Shown here: positions 57,701-60,316 of the stretch, in pieces | Layout of the letters: every line of letters begins with the position of its first letter | Position numbering within the stretch: the first letter of the stretch is position 1 | Assembly: GCF_000003815.2 (NCBI RefSeq) | Contig: NC_049980.1 | Location: 5,407,606 to 5,467,921, forward strand | Origin: Branchiostoma floridae | Taxonomy: Eukaryota > Chordata > Leptocardii > Amphioxiformes > Branchiostomatidae | Length of the DNA stretch: 60,316 nucleotides | Direction: 5' to 3' | Program-made: the position numbers and the translations under genes | The notes under the pieces: generated by a model | Told to the model about the DNA's origin: nothing | Databases searched by the model: none | Seen by the model: only the letters and a program-made list of their open reading frames with translations

Positions 57701-60309
57701 GGCGTAAGGTCCGTTGGGACTCAGCGCTCCGTTAGTTGGGGCCGTCAACGTCGGGCACGCTCTGGCTGAAATTGTCAAAAACCTTTCATTTCAGGAATCT
57801 ATTTTTGTACTTAACATGAATAAAATGACGCCTGCAAGACCATGTATGTCTGTCTTATCATGTTTGTATGTCTGTCTTATCATGTTTTGAATAAAGAAAT
57901 ATACATGTTCCACCATCAAATTGATAGTATATCAACTGAAATAGAATCGTCTTACGTGTGCATGTTGGAACAGGATCACTCCATGTTCCCCCAACTTGAC
58001 ACGTCACAGAAGTCGCACCGTTCAGGACGTATCCCGAGTTACAGGTGAACGATACCCTGTCCTGGAAGGAGTTGGATCCGGTAGGGGGCGTCCGTGCACC
58101 GTTAGTTGGGGCCGCCAATGTAGAACATTGGTCAGCTGAAATATTCAAGAACTTTTATTGCAGAGATATGTGTGCATTTCTAATCTAACGATTGACAAAA
58201 CATTGGAATCTATGCTTAGCAATTATATCTTCTTTCTGATACAATCTTTACTACAATGTATTTACATACAAGAAAACACGACATTGACACAACAACTTGA
58301 AAGTAGTCTTACGTTCGCATGTTCCTACAGGGTTGCTCCATGTTCCGTCTGCTTGGCATGTCAAAGGAGAGACACCGCTCAAGCCATATCCCGAGTTACA
58401 GGTGACTGTAACTTGGTTCAGGTAGGAGTAAGGTCCTGGAGAACTCAGCGCTCCGTTAGTTGGTGCCGTCAAGCCTGGACATGGTCTGGCTGAAATTGTC
58501 AATAATCTTTAATTTGATCTATGCCTGTGAAGTATTTTTTAATACAGAAAGGTAAGACAACTTCTTTGCTCCTAATACTGCCTTCCTTATCATTCTGTGA
58601 ACTGTCGGTAAATTAAGGTTATAATTTGACGGATATTTTTAACTTGCAAATCGTCTCACGTGTGCATGTTGGTACAGGGTTGCTCCATGTTCCGTCAGCT
58701 TGGCATGTCGCGGAAGTAGCGCCGTTCAGTACGTATCCCGAGTTACAGTTGAAGTTGATCGTGTTCTGGTAGGAGTTTGAACCGGTAGGGGGCGTCCGTG
58801 CTCCGTTAGTTGGGGCCGTCAACACGGGACATTGTCTGCCTGAAATAGTTTAACAATCTTGGTCAGGAAACTTAAACACTATTTTAGATAACCTCTAAAT
58901 AACTCATACTAGAAAAAACACCAAACCTGACAACCTTTACTAAAATTAGTATTACACGAAGTCTGTAATTATGGATTTAGTTTATGACAAAGATTCGCCA
59001 GGAATTATACTATTATTTTACACATTTATTTAGTCCTGAATAGTATTGTAGGGCAGAAAACGTGATAGTTGGAATAGTTGTCATAACTTGTTTTCGAACG
59101 GTTATTTGAATAAGTGTACTAGTGAATTATGTGATAGAAGGGTGCTATCACATTTTTTTCTAGTGTTCATAAATTCAGACCGTTTTTTTAATCCTACTGA
59201 AATAATTTGTGATAGAGGGGCTATCACATTCTTTCGCTAAAAGATAATACCCCTTTCCTATTACTAGTAAAGTAATGGGATAGAGGGGTGCTATCACATT
59301 CTTTCACTAATATAGACACAATCTTAATTCCTATTACTAGTGAAATAAGGTGATATCATTGTGTCAACGTGTCATTATCACGTGTGAAAGTAATTAAAAG
59401 AGTTTTCGACTGAAACACTTTTTGGAACTAAGTAAAGATAATGTGATAAATAGACAGTGATCAGTGATTACTAGTATCATTTTTGTACAAATAATCTTAC
59501 GTTCACATGTGGGGACAGGGTTGCTCCATGTTCCGTCAGCTTGGCACGTCAAAGGGGAGACTCCGTTCAGTTGGTATCCCGAGTTACAGGTTACTGTTAC
59601 CTGGTTCGGATAGGCGTATGGTCCGGGAGGATTCAGCGCTCCGTTTGCTGGGGTCGTCAAAGGCGGACATGATCTGGCTGAAATTGTCAATAACATTTTG
59701 ATTTATGCCTGTATGCAAAGTATCTTCAATACATAAAAGTCACACAACTAATTTACTTCCCATTCTGCCTTTCCTACCTGTATACTAAAGGTTACAACTC
59801 GACGGATATTTCTTGCTTATGAACTTGCAACTCGTCTTACGTTCGCATGTTGGAACAGGGTTGCTCCATGTTCCATCAGCTTGGCACGTCACAGGAGAAT
59901 CGCCGTTCAGGACATATCCGGAGTTACAGGTGAACGTGATCGTGTCCTGGTAGGAGTTTGAACCGGTTGGTGGTGCCCGCGCTCCGTTAGTTGGGGCCGT
60001 CAACGCCGGACATTGTCTACCTGAAATGGTTTAATAGTCTTGATCAGTAACTTTTAACGCTGACCTGGGCTCAATTCATTGCAGCATTACGCTAGGAATT
60101 GCTAGTATCACTTCTTGTCAAACTCATCTTACGTTCACATGTTGGGACAGTGTTGCTCCATGTTCCGTCAGCTTGACATGTTAAAGGAGAGACTCCATTC
60201 AGTTGGTATCCCGAGTTACAGGTGACTGTAACCTGGTTCGGGTATGCGTATGGTCCGGCAGGATTCAGCGCTCCGTTAGTTGGGGTCGTCAACGGCGGAC
60301 ATCCTCTTG
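31080..60309 (-). CDS. Gene B: CCP array with three VWA modules and a transmembrane helix (5' end outside window)
   Basis: Transcript order in the window is 23 CCPs, then VWA-CCP-EGF-linker, VWA-CCP-half EGF, VWA-CCP, transmembrane helix and an Ala/Pro tail. All exon phases agree from 60309 to 31155. The product would be a type I membrane protein with a very long CCP stalk. Three repeated VWA-CCP(-EGF) modules each keep the same phase-0 intron in the middle of VWA, so the module was duplicated as a block. The metal sites are conserved (third one altered). General class: adhesion or recognition receptor of the CCP/VWA superfamily; ligand unknown. The amino end and signal peptide are not in the window. 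Confidence 0.78.
31155..31212 (-). CDS. Gene B cytoplasmic tail exon
   Basis: After TGTCAACAG it reads ASPAAAAAPVAAAAPLPPK in the frame set by the TM exon, then AAG|GTAAGG. PLPPK could be a proline motif for SH3 or WW partners (inference). If the donor is not used, the frame continues RSCYTPDGTIV... to TGA at 31080-31082, giving a second possible C-terminus. Confidence 0.65.
31400..31450 (+). repeat. TG-rich microsatellite
   Basis: Imperfect (TG)n with TGTATGTATG ends, inside the intron before the tail exon. Confidence 0.8.
31482..31584 (-). CDS. Gene B transmembrane exon
   Basis: It encodes GGSGLGIPVAALAALLCLLG then LLLLAGLIALCCAKS: one hydrophobic helix of about 25 residues, preceded by a Gly/Ser hinge and followed by CC and a lysine, as in a type I stop-transfer segment. 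The cysteines could be palmitoylated. Enters in phase 1, leaves in phase 2. It anchors the whole ectodomain in the membrane. Confidence 0.9.
31715..31940. mobile_element. MITE, CCCTTTCCACTA family
   Basis: Left end ACCCCTTTCCACTAAGACGG then CGCTCTAG; right end CACCTTCTAGTGGAAAGGGT, which is its approximate inverse. About 225 bp, no coding capacity, within the intron between the last CCP and the TM exon. Confidence 0.75.
32023..32208 (-). CDS. Gene B membrane-proximal CCP exon
   Basis: 62 codons: AHCEDPGAPVNGSRRGTSFQ at the start, FSCDDGFTLEGETSITC and TWTDEVPTC, then a TAIGDG hinge before the donor. It belongs to the C.DPG.P.NG.R subtype, closer to complement-type CCPs than the TAPTNG array. 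Phase 1 at both ends. Confidence 0.93.
32209..32681 (-). other. Gene B intron, unremarkable
   Basis: About 470 bp of intron between the third VWA and the last CCP. No element or exon recognised. Confidence 0.6.
32682..32949 (-). CDS. Gene B VWA-3, C-terminal exon
   Basis: 268 nt, phase 0 in and phase 1 out: SVSGNRPESPDALVLVTDGR, then IFAIGLGDNVDAGRLERITD, ending EQWFNGG. It supplies the third metal-site aspartate (TDG). Same length and phases as the VWA-2 exon at 38055. Confidence 0.92.
33165..34990. repeat. Tandem array of about 210-230-bp units
   Basis: Units contain AAAAAAGGAGCTAGCGGTTG, CAAGAATATCTCGAGAAG, ACTATTTTGCGGTTTT, CCATACCA.GTG and GAACCCTAAGCTA. Copies start near 33240, 33455 and 33680, and after an interruption near 34680 and 34895, with a partial copy at about 33840-33900. 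Fragments are open in some frames, but no protein family is recognised. Confidence 0.8.
33917..34678. mobile_element. Inverted-repeat element splitting the tandem array
   Basis: ACCTTGCCGGG at 33917 and its exact inverse CCCGGCAAGGT at 34668-34678 bound 762 bp that lack array units. The element interrupts a unit near AAAAAAAGC/AAAAAGGAGC. No transposase frame seen. Confidence 0.55.
35223..35384 (-). CDS. Gene B VWA-3, middle exon
   Basis: 162 nt, phase 0 at both ends: GKTRYGLMQFSDITRKEFDL, then IQHLGGGSFLGNAMDAVRQ. The second metal-site residue is Ser (GGGSFLG) where the paralogues have Thr (GTYTG, ATFTG). This exon is the second part of what is one exon in VWA-1 and VWA-2; the separating intron is a transposon. 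Confidence 0.93.
35384..35391. repeat. 8-bp target-site duplication, copy 1
   Basis: CCTGGGGG. On the coding strand it supplies the CCCCCAG acceptor and the first G of the exon. Identical to copy 2 at 35816-35823. Confidence 0.9.
35392..35815. mobile_element. hAT-like non-autonomous transposon acting as an intron
   Basis: 424 bp bounded by perfect 14-bp inverted repeats, TAGGGGTGGGTACC and GGTACCCACCCCTA, with an identical 8-bp duplication on each side. TIRs beginning TAGGGGTGG and 8-bp duplications are hAT features. Subterminal GGTTCGGTTCAG and CCGGACCCGAACC words add support. No transposase. It lies exactly between two VWA-3 exons: the donor is G (duplication) + TA (TIR), and the acceptor AG is in the other duplication copy. 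Its presence as an intron is inferred from splice rules and paralogue comparison. Confidence 0.88.
35816..35823. repeat. 8-bp target-site duplication, copy 2
   Basis: CCTGGGGG. Seven of its bases (35817-35823) are the last bases of the upstream coding exon; the eighth (35816) is the first intron base. Confidence 0.9.
35817..35953 (-). CDS. Gene B VWA-3, N-terminal exon
   Basis: 137 nt, phase 1 in, phase 0 out: DPNNRANQYGWDVVFLVDSS, then GSLDQSHFDTAKTMVQDIIN, ending RRQDPQ. It holds the DxSxS metal motif. 137 plus 162 nt equals 299 nt, the size of the intact VWA-1 exon. The donor reads CAG|GTAGGG. Confidence 0.93.
36392..36469 (-). CDS. Gene B truncated EGF-like exon
   Basis: 26 codons: GDPCSPNPCRSGLQCVATVD then SHRCEG. 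It has only four cysteines; the last C-x-C...C segment of the paralogous EGF at 39917 is missing and the donor lies right after RCE. The rest of the fold is lost and VWA-3 follows directly. Phase 1 at both ends keeps the frame. Confidence 0.85.
36650..36704. repeat. (AT)n microsatellite
   Basis: About 25 AT dinucleotides almost without interruption. A shorter (TA)n run is at 36056-36072. Confidence 0.95.
36715..36990 (+). mobile_element. tRNA-derived SINE
   Basis: Box-B-like CTGGGTTTGAATCTTC at 36761, then a body with CCTAGGTGTAAAAATGGGTA and GGCTATGGGACTACATTTAC, shared with the copy at 11257. It starts beside the AT microsatellite. Confidence 0.6.
37222..37392 (-). CDS. Gene B CCP exon between VWA-2 and half EGF
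   Basis: 171 nt, C.DPG subtype: VECRDPGMPMNGIRRGSFFQ at the start, YSCNDGYAVVGEASITC inside, ending GDAPMCR. Acceptor CCTGTAG, donor GTAAGT. Confidence 0.92.
37393..38054 (-). other. Gene B intron, unremarkable
   Basis: About 660 bp without a recognised exon or repeat family. Confidence 0.55.
38055..38322 (-). CDS. Gene B VWA-2, C-terminal exon
   Basis: 268 nt: ISFSADNGNREEIPDTLVVV then TDGKSSDD, NVFVVGVGEDLDRQTLRGIA, ending NWLNRG. The metal-site aspartate is present. Acceptor CTGTACAG, donor GTGAAA. Confidence 0.92.
38323..38865 (-). other. Intron inside VWA-2
   Basis: The 543-bp intron at the phase-0 position shared by all three VWA domains of gene B. AT-rich; nothing recognised. Confidence 0.6.
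38866..39182 (-). CDS. Gene B VWA-2, N-terminal exon
   Basis: 317 nt, phase 1 in, phase 0 out: GLTTRPRMYDRLNECGWDLI, metal motif LLDSSTSLGQS and GGATFTGEAIDHTRT. Continuous across the point where the VWA-3 exon is split by the hAT-like element. Donor GTATGA. Confidence 0.93.
39722..39757 (-). CDS. Gene B Ser/Thr/Pro linker exon
   Basis: A 36-nt exon encoding ASLPTTTVARPSG across its joins, between TTTTACAG and GTAAGT, phase 1 at both ends. A Thr-rich hinge suited to O-glycosylation between EGF and VWA-2. Confidence 0.75.
39917..40024 (-). CDS. Gene B EGF-like exon
   Basis: 36 codons, six cysteines: GDPCSPNPCRNGGQCFQTVT then SYRCQCANGYWGPRC. A standard non-calcium EGF fold; the complete counterpart of the half EGF at 36392. 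Confidence 0.93.
40610..40780 (-). CDS. Gene B CCP exon after VWA-1
   Basis: 171 nt: AYCGDPGAPTAGTRQGTFYQ at the start, FSCHDGHTLVGTSSITC inside, ending GDVPVCR. Same C.DPG subtype as the other two module CCPs. Confidence 0.92.
40781..41407 (-). other. Gene B intron, unremarkable
   Basis: About 630 bp. Short direct repeats of GGCAACTCTA and TTTGTTAA words; no family recognised. Confidence 0.5.
41408..41672 (-). CDS. Gene B VWA-1, C-terminal exon
   Basis: 265 nt: VAFGDSGNRPHRPDALIVMT then DGVSYDP, VFAVGMGDSVDRDTLMEIAG, ending KTWLCSG. The metal-site aspartate is present. Phase 0 in, phase 1 out. Confidence 0.92.
41709..41917. mobile_element. MITE, CCGCGAA family
   Basis: Ends ACTGTAAA...(left) and ...TTTACAGT (right), with internal CGCGGTTTTCGCGGTGGTCG and ACCGCGAACTTAAATCTCCG in opposite senses. 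About 209 bp, no coding capacity, inside the VWA-1 intron. A longer relative is at 28514. Confidence 0.75.
42290..42475. repeat. Solo 3' fragment of the 49.9-56.3-kb repeat family
   Basis: TTGTGCCAAATTTCAGGTCATTTAACC ... ACGGAGAT ... ACAGGAGAAGAAGAAGAGGA then ATATTTCAACCAATACC..GTATGG.TTAAATAT. The same order of blocks as the right end of the large repeat (caattcag, GAAA-type tail, terminal hairpin), but diverged. Confidence 0.55.
42507..42805 (-). CDS. Gene B VWA-1, N-terminal exon
   Basis: 299 nt, phase 1 in, phase 0 out: VPSCDRLDVEGWDLVFLLDS then SGSVDQS, VTRIGLVQYNDN, GGGTYTGRAIHYARQ. DxSxS and Thr of the metal site are present. It is the uninterrupted reference for the split VWA-3 exon. 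Confidence 0.94.
43036..43212 (-). CDS. Gene B last array CCP exon
   Basis: LQCQPLTAPAFGTLRPLGAT at the start, ERYELSGASSATC inside; the usual GY is RY. It joins the array to VWA-1 and is outside the alternating pattern. Confidence 0.92.
43388..43602. mobile_element. MITE with CGCGAGAGTTA / ACGTGACGTCA arms
   Basis: The left end AGGATCAGTACTGATGAC and the inverted right end AGGATCAATGCTGATGAC bound about 215 bp. The interior arms CTCGCGAGAGTTA ... GATACGTGACGTCA and TGACGTCACGTATC ... TAACTCTCGCGAG are also inverse. Host intron lies on both sides. Confidence 0.75.
43769..43945 (-). CDS. Gene B CCP exon, QECRML type
   Basis: QECRMLTAPANGALTPAGRN at the start, GYELNGVSSVTC inside, ending GPIPRCQ. 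The acceptor is CTTTAG at 43946-43951; a nearer TTCAG would give the wrong phase. Confidence 0.9.
44440..44500 (-). pseudogene. Relic CCP exon
   Basis: CCGTAGGATCTGCTTGG..., CATCAGAGGATCCGTTCAGTTCG matches the middle of CCP exons (CCGTCAGCTTGG.., GAGACTCCGTTCAGTT). No frame or splice sites. Confidence 0.5.
44647..44826 (-). CDS. Gene B CCP, B type (180 nt)
   Basis: RQCPALTSPTNGARTPPTGS at the start, NYQNRITF and TWSNPAPTC. C-terminal end of the regular A/B array. Confidence 0.94.
45015..45191 (-). CDS. Gene B CCP, A type (177 nt)
   Basis: RPCPGLSAPTNGALSPPGPY at the start, YPNQVLVNCNPGYQLNG inside (LVNC instead of TVTC). Confidence 0.94.
45360..45539 (-). CDS. Gene B CCP, B type (180 nt)
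   Basis: RQCSTLPAPSNGARTPPTGS at the start (CS for CP), SFGNTVSF, CQAGGTWSDPVPTC. Confidence 0.94.
45734..45910 (-). CDS. Gene B CCP, A type (177 nt)
   Basis: RACPPLSTPANGALSPPGPY at the start, GHQLNGVSPVTC (GH for GY). The next exon upstream (46114) is also A type, so a B exon is missing here. Confidence 0.94.
46114..46290 (-). CDS. Gene B CCP, A type (177 nt)
   Basis: RSCPGLTTPINGALSPAGPY at the start, GVSPVRCQADGTW inside. Acceptor CATTGCAG, donor GTAAGA. Confidence 0.94.
46553..46732 (-). CDS. Gene B CCP, B type (180 nt)
   Basis: GQCPTLAAPTNGARTPPTGS at the start, SFQQTVSF, GYTLNGATSVAC. Confidence 0.94.
47153..47329 (-). CDS. Gene B CCP, A type (177 nt)
   Basis: RPCPALTTPANGALSPPGPY at the start, YQDMVTFSCDRGYQLNG inside; the middle is of mixed A/B type, suggesting gene conversion. 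Confidence 0.94.
47497..47665 (-). mobile_element. LINE 3' fragment (end of ORF2)
   Basis: On the minus strand 47650-47567 reads VEWNRLPGHTAQAPSVEAFK then AGLAALP and a TAA stop, a typical C-terminus of LINE reverse transcriptases (W..LP ... S...FK). A long C/G homopolymer (47544-47559) follows. A short, dead fragment in the intron. Confidence 0.75.
47742..47921 (-). CDS. Gene B CCP, B type (180 nt)
   Basis: GQCPTLAAPTNGARTPPTGS at the start, SFQNRVSF, TWSDSVPTC. Confidence 0.94.
48104..48280 (-). CDS. Gene B CCP, A type (177 nt)
   Basis: RPCPALTTPTNGALSPPGPY at the start, YQNQVTV. First member of the block that also contains the relic at 48493. Confidence 0.94.
48493..48575 (-). pseudogene. 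Relic CCP exon 1 of a duplicated block
   Basis: It keeps the donor (GTCTTAC) and GTGCATGTTGGAACAG, then decays: ACTAGACCATGATACGTCGT, ATCAACAGAGCCGTTCCGAAC. It shares its decayed text with the relic at 57405, so it was already broken before the block was copied. Confidence 0.75.
48719..48895 (-). CDS. Gene B CCP, A type (177 nt)
   Basis: RSCPALTTPTNGALSSPGPY at the start, VYPNQVAVTCNPGYQLNG, WSNPVPACT at the end. Confidence 0.94.
49117..49296 (-). CDS. Gene B CCP, B type (180 nt)
   Basis: GQCPTLAAPTNGARTPPTGS at the start, TFQDTVSF, GATTSTCQAGGTW. Confidence 0.94.
49473..49649 (-). CDS. Gene B CCP, A type (177 nt)
   Basis: RACPALTTPTNGALSPPGPY at the start, YQDTVTFTCDTGHQLNG. The upstream intron (49650-56407) carries the 3.26-kb repeats. 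Confidence 0.94.
49885..53150. repeat. 3.26-kb repeat, copy 1
   Basis: It starts ACTAGAAAGGCCGACATTTG, runs through ATATTTCAGCCATACC, two diverged copies of a unit of about 722 bp (about 51130-51850 and 51880-52460) and three copies of a 163-bp unit, and ends in a GAAAGAAAGAAAC tail. No transposase or RT; the short frames in it are not protein-like. GC-rich patch at 51395-51490. Confidence 0.85.
52440..52960 (+). repeat. 163-bp tandem units
   Basis: TACCAGGGTACAGG recurs at about 52449, 52612, 52773 and 52936, with AAAAGTGTCCTTTTTTGGTC and AAGCATTTTGTTG. between. Copy 2 has the same array at about 55560-56060. Confidence 0.85.
53151..56275. repeat. 3.26-kb repeat, copy 2
   Basis: Direct, nearly identical copy starting ACTAGAAAGGCCGACATTTG immediately after copy 1. 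It lacks about 180 bp corresponding to about 51615-51797 of copy 1; the joint shows short homology (ATTA). It ends in an expanded (GAAA)n tail. Confidence 0.85.
56277..56375. repeat. Two tandem copies of a palindromic 49-50-bp unit
   Basis: ATTACGAATACAATATATTT then CACCATACCTATGGTATGGC and TGAAATATA, twice. CCATACC/GGTATGG can form a hairpin. GGTATGGCTGAAATAT is the inverse of the ATATTTCAGCCATACC near the left end of the 3.26-kb repeat. Confidence 0.8.
56408..56587 (-). CDS. Gene B CCP, B type (180 nt)
   Basis: DQCPTLAAPTNGARTPPTGS at the start, SFQQTVSF, GYVLNGANTVTCQAGG. First exon right of the big repeat. Confidence 0.94.
57027..57203 (-). CDS. Gene B CCP, A type (177 nt)
   Basis: RPCPGLTAPTNGALSPTGPY at the start, GYNLNGVSPVTC. 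Open but without methionine. Donor GTAAGA preceded by GAAA. Confidence 0.93.
57405..57475 (-). pseudogene. Relic CCP exon 2 of a duplicated block
   Basis: CTTACCCGTACATGTTGAAACAAATTAGACC..., CATCGTATCAGCAGAGG. Homologous to the relic at 48493, including its non-CCP mutations, and followed by the shared text GATTCAATTCATTTAT. Confidence 0.72.
57589..57765 (-). CDS. Gene B CCP, A type (177 nt)
   Basis: RACPTLTAPTNGALSPNGPY at the start, YPNQVTV. Confidence 0.94.
57956..58135 (-). CDS. Gene B CCP, B type (180 nt)
   Basis: DQCSTLAAPTNGARTPPTGS at the start (CS for CP), SFQDRVSF, CQVGGTWSDPVPTC. Confidence 0.94.
58313..58489 (-). CDS. Gene B CCP, A type (177 nt)
   Basis: RPCPGLTAPTNGALSSPGPY at the start, YLNQVTV, GYGLSGVSPLTC. 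Confidence 0.94.
58660..58839 (-). CDS. Gene B CCP, B type (180 nt)
   Basis: RQCPVLTAPTNGARTPPTGS at the start, YQNTINFNCNSGYVLNG. Donor GTGAGA instead of the usual GTAAGA. Confidence 0.94.
59110..59300. repeat. GTGATAG...CTATCAC hairpin repeats
   Basis: Three copies of ACTAGTGAA/AAGTAAT...(G)TGATAGA(A)GGGTGCTATCACATT. The same family as at 19870-20075, in the other gene. Confidence 0.7.
59501..59677 (-). CDS. Gene B CCP, A type (177 nt)
   Basis: RSCPPLTTPANGALNPPGPY at the start, YPNQVTV, GVSPLTC. Confidence 0.94.
59841..60020 (-). CDS. Gene B CCP, B type (180 nt)
   Basis: RQCPALTAPTNGARAPPTGS at the start, SYQDTITF, GYVLNGDSPVTC. Confidence 0.94.
60133..60309 (-). CDS. Gene B CCP, A type (177 nt), first exon in window
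   Basis: RGCPPLTTPTNGALNPAGPY at the start, YPNQVTV, TWSNTVPTC. Acceptor ATTTCAG occupies the last bases of the window, so the gene continues to the right. Confidence 0.93.
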
Positions 60310-60316
60310 CTGAAAT

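Noticed and set aside
5558-60003. Many plus-strand frames antisense to CCP exons (reading HVPSAWHVT, VSWGRQ)
   Set aside because: They are mirror frames of the minus-strand CCP exons, repeated because the exons are; conserved splice sites and cysteines are on the minus strand.

Overview
This is animal genomic DNA with small intron-separated exons, dense transposon debris, two 100-base assembly gaps (9417-9516 and 28721-28820) and no prokaryotic gene organisation. Expanded CCP/VWA/EGF genes, CR1-like and RTE-like LINE pieces, tRNA-type SINEs and abundant small inverted-repeat elements suggest a lancelet (Branchiostoma) or a similar invertebrate deuterostome. The species call is inference; the eukaryotic call is certain.

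All host coding sequence I can support is on the minus strand, in two head-to-tail genes. Gene A starts with a signal-peptide exon at 27051-27105 and runs leftwards out of the window. In transcript order it encodes signal peptide, a short linker, VWA, EGF, 18 CCP (sushi) domains, a second VWA and 7 more CCPs (30 exons seen). Gene B enters from the right edge and ends near 31 kb. It encodes 23 CCPs, then three modules: VWA-CCP-EGF-linker, VWA-CCP-half EGF, and VWA-CCP. A transmembrane helix and a short Ala/Pro-rich cytoplasmic tail follow (38 exons seen plus one uncertain terminal exon). CCP exons are 177 or 180 nt (a few 171, 186 or 198), and each encodes one complete domain between phase-1 introns, so they can be added or lost without breaking frame. 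Both products look like adhesion or recognition proteins built like the SVEP1/complement-type superfamily, with intact or nearly intact metal-binding (MIDAS) sites in their VWA domains.

Layout: 1-2390 RTE-like LINE, frameshifted; 2.8-27.1 kb gene A, with a CR1-like LINE at 13.1-14.55 kb, a 0.9-kb foldback element at 17.5-18.4 kb, a nearly palindromic MITE at 20.6 kb and a 69-bp minisatellite in intron 1 (25.2-26.1 kb); 27.1-31.1 kb intergenic, with an assembly gap and MITEs; 31.1-60.3 kb gene B, with a tandem array at 33-35 kb and a 3.26-kb duplicated repeat at 49.9-56.3 kb.

The most striking observation is at 35385-35816 in gene B. A 424-bp hAT-like element (14-bp perfect inverted repeats, perfect 8-bp target duplication CCTGGGGG) sits inside a VWA exon. 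Its ends plus the target duplication form a donor and an acceptor, and splicing would restore the pre-insertion coding sequence exactly. The two flanking exon pieces (137+162 nt) add up to 299 nt, the length of the uninterrupted paralogous exon at 42507-42805. This looks like an intron made by a DNA transposon. Second in interest is the alternating two-type CCP exon array of gene B, in which a larger block including a dead exon has itself been duplicated.
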